Assembly: GCA_964538565.1 (NCBI GenBank)
Contig: CAZIGW010000195.1
Span: forward strand, 1-37,195
Direction of reading: 5' to 3'
Source of the DNA: CAYVBN01 sp964538565
GTDB taxonomy: Bacteria; Pseudomonadota; Alphaproteobacteria; Rhizobiales; Xanthobacteraceae
Length of the DNA: 37,195 bases
The position numbers and the translations under genes were made by a program. Every line of letters begins with the position of its first letter. Position 1 is the first letter of the stretch. The notes beneath the pieces are model-generated. The model was given only the letters and a program-made list of their open reading frames with translations. It had not been told where the DNA came from and did no database searches. Positions 35,077 to 37,195 of this stretch are shown here, in pieces.

Positions 35077-35178
35077 CCCGCTTCCCCCCGGCAACGCCCT
35101 GTTCTTGTCCTTGCGGGAAGATTGGCGGGACGGACCCTAGCCAAGCAACGGGATTTGCGGCTTAATACTTGAAGTGGA

Positions 35179-36084
35179 ATGGCTACTAGTTGTGTCCCGA
35201 TGATCTCCGCGAGCCCCCGCCGGCTGAACGTGTTCAAGAGCGTCGTCGAATGCGGCGGGTTCAACCTCGCGGCGATTCGGCTGGGGATCGCGCAGCCTTC
35301 GGTCGGCGCGCATGTCAAGGCGCTCGAGGCGCAGCTCGGCCAGCCGCTGTTTCTCCGCCACCGCGGCGCCCGTCCGCGGCTCACCAAGGCGGGCGAGGCC
35401 GTCTACGCCTACGCGGTCGAAGTGCTGCACCGGTCGGAAGTGGCGGCGCAGACGCTTGCCGAACTGCGCTCGGCGGCCGCGCAGGAAATCGTCATCGCGG
35501 TGCACCGGGACATCGCCCCGCATTTCCTCCCGCCGCGCCTGACGGCGTTCTCGACCAAATATCCCAAGGCGCGGGTGGTCACCCGGATCGGGACGATCGA
35601 CGAGGTGATCGAGCTCGTCCGCTCCCGCGCGGTGACGCTCGGGCTCTTTCTCGGGCTTGGTCCGGTGCCCGGCATGCGCTCGGAAATTCTCGGCCGCGAG
35701 CCGCTGGTGCTGGTCGCCGCGCCGCATCACCCGCTCGCGGGAGGCCGGGCCGTGCCGGTGACGAAGCTCGCGTCCTATCCGTTCGTCACGGCGCTGCATG
35801 GCTCGCGCTACTTCAAGCTGGCCGACGCCGCGCTCAGGAAGATCGGGCTTGTCGACTATGCGATCGCCATGGAGGTCGAGGAAGCGCCGGCGACCAAGGA
35901 AATGCTGCGCCATGGGACGGCGCTCGCGTGCCTTCCGCGCTGCACCGTGGCAAACGAGCTCGCGGCCGGCACGCTTGTCGAGCTGACGCCCGTCGCGGCG
36001 CTTCAACAGCTCGAGCTGCGCTGCGCCTACTCGAGCACGCTGAGCGACAGCGGGCGCAATTTCCTCGGCTGCCTGCGGCCGTGA
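35179..36084 (+). CDS. LysR-family transcriptional regulator
   Basis: A 301-residue LysR-type regulator. The N-terminal winged helix reads RRLNVFKSVVECGGFNLAAIRLGIAQPSVGAHVKALEAQLGQPLFLRH, followed by the linker helix and a periplasmic-binding-like effector domain (IVIAVHRDIAPHFLPPRL through the LVLVAAPHHPLAGG and MLRHGTALACLPRC elements). It is divergent from hyuA, so it is the likely activator of the catabolic cluster, responding to a pathway compound. ATG 35179 has a weak GTGGA before it; ATG 35200 (ISASPRRLNVF) is an alternative closer to the usual family start. No clear T-N11-A dyad was identified in the 100-base intergenic region. Confidence 0.92.
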   Translation: MATSCVPMISASPRRLNVFKSVVECGGFNLAAIRLGIAQPSVGAHVKALEAQLGQPLFLRHRGARPRLTKAGEAVYAYAVEVLHRSEVAAQTLAELRSAAAQEIVIAVHRDIAPHFLPPRLTAFSTKYPKARVVTRIGTIDEVIELVRSRAVTLGLFLGLGPVPGMRSEILGREPLVLVAAPHHPLAGGRAVPVTKLASYPFVTALHGSRYFKLADAALRKIGLVDYAIAMEVEEAPATKEMLRHGTALACLPRCTVANELAAGTLVELTPVAALQQLELRCAYSSTLSDSGRNFLGCLRP

Positions 36085-36095
36085 CGCGCTTCGGC

Positions 36096-36133
36096 CTGAC
36101 GCGGGGGGCGCAATCCGCGTCAGAGTCTTTTTT
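36096..36133 (+). terminator. Rho-independent terminator of the LysR gene
   Basis: A 9-bp perfect stem CTGACGCGG (36096-36104) with CCGCGTCAG (36115-36123), a 10-base loop, then AGTC and six T residues (36128-36133). It lies 12 bases after the LysR stop codon. Confidence 0.9.
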
Positions 36134-36244
36134 GATCGGCGGTCAACGAAGATCCGAGGAACCGCTCCGAACGGAGAAGGCGCGCGGAGCCAAACAGCCC
36201 CGCGCGTCCGTGGGTGTGCACCGATGCCAGAACGGGATGACCTT

Positions 36245-36276
36245 TCTTCGAATCCACCCCTCTTCGAATCCACCCC
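36245..36276. repeat. Two tandem copies of a 16-bp unit
   Basis: TCTTCGAATCCACCCC occurs twice in perfect tandem (36245-36260 and 36261-36276), followed by GCCC. No function is evident. Confidence 0.85.
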
Positions 36277-36294
36277 GCCCTAACCTTTTGATGT

Positions 36295-36343
36295 GAGCAT
36301 GATCTTTTCCGAAAACCGGTATCCACTGTTCGGGATCATGCTC
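36295..36343. repeat. Rhizobial-type intergenic palindromic element
   Basis: A 49-bp imperfect palindrome with perfect 10-bp arms GAGCATGATC (36295-36304) and GATCATGCTC (36334-36343), and an inner part containing CCGAAAACCGG and a TTCGG return. Elements of this form are common between genes in Rhizobiales. It overlaps the stop codon of the chemotaxis gene by two bases and may act as a transcript-end hairpin. Confidence 0.85.
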
Positions 36344-37195
36344 AAGCGCCGCGCACGGTCGTCAGGAACCTGTCGACCTCGAACCGCAGCCGGCTGCTCT
36401 CGTTGGCGAGCGATTTCGCCGACGAGAACACCTGCGCCGACGCGCTTCCGGTCTCGCTCGCCCCGCGGTTGACCGAGGTGATGCCGCTCGCCACCTGCGC
36501 GGTCCCCTGGGCTGCCTGCTGGACGTTGCGCGCGATCTCCTGCGTGGCGGCTCCCTGCTCCTCGACGGCGGCTGCGATCGTGCCGGCAATTTCCGAGATC
36601 CGGCTGATCGTCTCTCCGATCAGCTTGATCGCCGCAACCGATTCGCGCGTCGCCGTCTGCATGCCGGCGATCTGCGATCCGATCTCGTCGGTTGCCTTCG
36701 CGGTCTGGGCGGCCAGCGCCTTGACCTCCTGGGCGACGACCGCGAACCCCTTGCCGGCTTCGCCGGCGCGCGCCGCCTCGATGGTGGCGTTGAGGGCCAA
36801 GAGATTGGTCTGCTCGGCGATCGCGGTGATCAACTTGACGACGTCGCCGATGCGGCCGGCCGCCTGCGAAAGTTCGTTGATCTGCTCGTCGGTCGTATCG
36901 GCCTGCGTCACCGCATCGCCGGCGATGCGACTTGATTCCTGCACCTGCCGCGCGATTTCATTCACCGAGCCGGCGAGTTCCTCGGACGCCGAGGCGACCG
37001 AATTGACGTTCGAGGACGCCTGCTCCGAAGCGGCGGCGACGGCGGTCGACAATTGTTGGGTCGTCTCCGCGGTCTTCATCAGCGTGGAGGCCGCGGCTTC
37101 GAGCTGGGTCGCGGAGGTGGAGACGGAGCCGACGATGGCACCGACCGCAGTATCGAATTCATCGGCAAGCTTGAGCATCTCGGCCCGCCGCTTGG
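36342..37195 (-). CDS. Methyl-accepting chemotaxis protein, C-terminal part (5' end outside window)
   Basis: The visible 284 residues are the cytoplasmic signalling region of an MCP. The frame enters from beyond 37195 as KRRAEMLKLADEFDTAVG, typical of the exit from a HAMP domain, so the sensor, membrane and HAMP parts are outside. A long coiled coil leads to the highly conserved hairpin tip IAEQTNLLALNATIEAARAGEAGKGFAVVAQEVKALAAQTA, which contacts CheA and CheW. Alanine/glutamine/glutamate-rich heptads on both sides could hold methylation sites. The protein ends RFLTTVRGA, with no CheR-docking pentapeptide. The stop codon lies at the edge of the 36295-36343 palindrome. An internal ATG at 37178 is not the true start. 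Confidence 0.93.
   Translation of the reverse strand, partial: KRRAEMLKLADEFDTAVGAIVGSVSTSATQLEAAASTLMKTAETTQQLSTAVAAASEQASSNVNSVASASEELAGSVNEIARQVQESSRIAGDAVTQADTTDEQINELSQAAGRIGDVVKLITAIAEQTNLLALNATIEAARAGEAGKGFAVVAQEVKALAAQTAKATDEIGSQIAGMQTATRESVAAIKLIGETISRISEIAGTIAAAVEEQGAATQEIARNVQQAAQGTAQVASGITSVNRGASETGSASAQVFSSAKSLANESSRLRFEVDRFLTTVRGA

Overview
The window looks like chromosomal DNA of a high-G+C alphaproteobacterium, most likely Hyphomicrobiales (Rhizobiales). The support is the codon and base composition, the gene families (YdcH/DUF465, FIST-GGDEF-EAL, FNR/FixK-type boxes, hyu-type catabolic clusters), and a GAGCATGATC...GATCATGCTC intergenic palindrome at 36295-36343 of a type I know from rhizobial genomes. 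No rRNA, tRNA, CRISPR array, insertion sequence or phage gene was seen.

Left part (1-8.7 kb). A truncated lytic transglycosylase gene is followed by an ettA-tam pair (translation-throttle ABC-F protein and trans-aconitate methyltransferase), all on the minus strand. A 1 kb repeat-bearing intergenic stretch separates them from a plus-strand D-2-hydroxyacid dehydrogenase. Then comes a compact plus-strand operon of a HAD phosphatase, a class III aminotransferase and an alpha/beta hydrolase. Its pathway is not recognised.

Middle part (8.7-22.8 kb). This reads like a stress/low-oxygen and signalling neighbourhood. It holds a P-type cation ATPase, a five-module FIST-GAF-PAS-GGDEF-EAL protein behind an AT-rich upstream region, an RNase Z-like metallo-beta-lactamase protein, a frameshifted YbhB/PEBP gene, a YdcH protein, a small heat-shock protein, two tandem PIG-L/LmbE-type deacetylase paralogues (one cytoplasmic, one with a signal peptide) and a heparan-glucosaminide-acetyltransferase-like membrane protein. 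Three TTGA-N6-TCAA boxes (19251, 19368, 21498) sit upstream of hsp20, the PIG-L pair and the membrane acyltransferase. They suggest one FNR/FixK-type regulon joining heat-shock protection with deacetylation and acetylation of a sugar-like substrate.

Right part (22.8-37.2 kb). A MarR-GNAT fusion regulator has a perfect operator palindrome upstream. Beyond it lies an 11 kb co-directional minus-strand catabolic cluster, read from right to left: HyuA, HyuB, two tandem NMT1/SsuA-type binding proteins, a 4,5-dihydroxyphthalate-decarboxylase-like protein, two creatinase/M24-fold proteins with degenerate metal sites, an MmgE/PrpD protein and a DCC (DUF393) protein. A divergent LysR gene with a clear rho-independent terminator is the likely controller. 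HyuAB plus creatinase-fold proteins suggests breakdown of a hydantoin/creatinine-like or other cyclic amide compound, but the substrate is not shown by sequence. The window ends inside a methyl-accepting chemotaxis protein gene.
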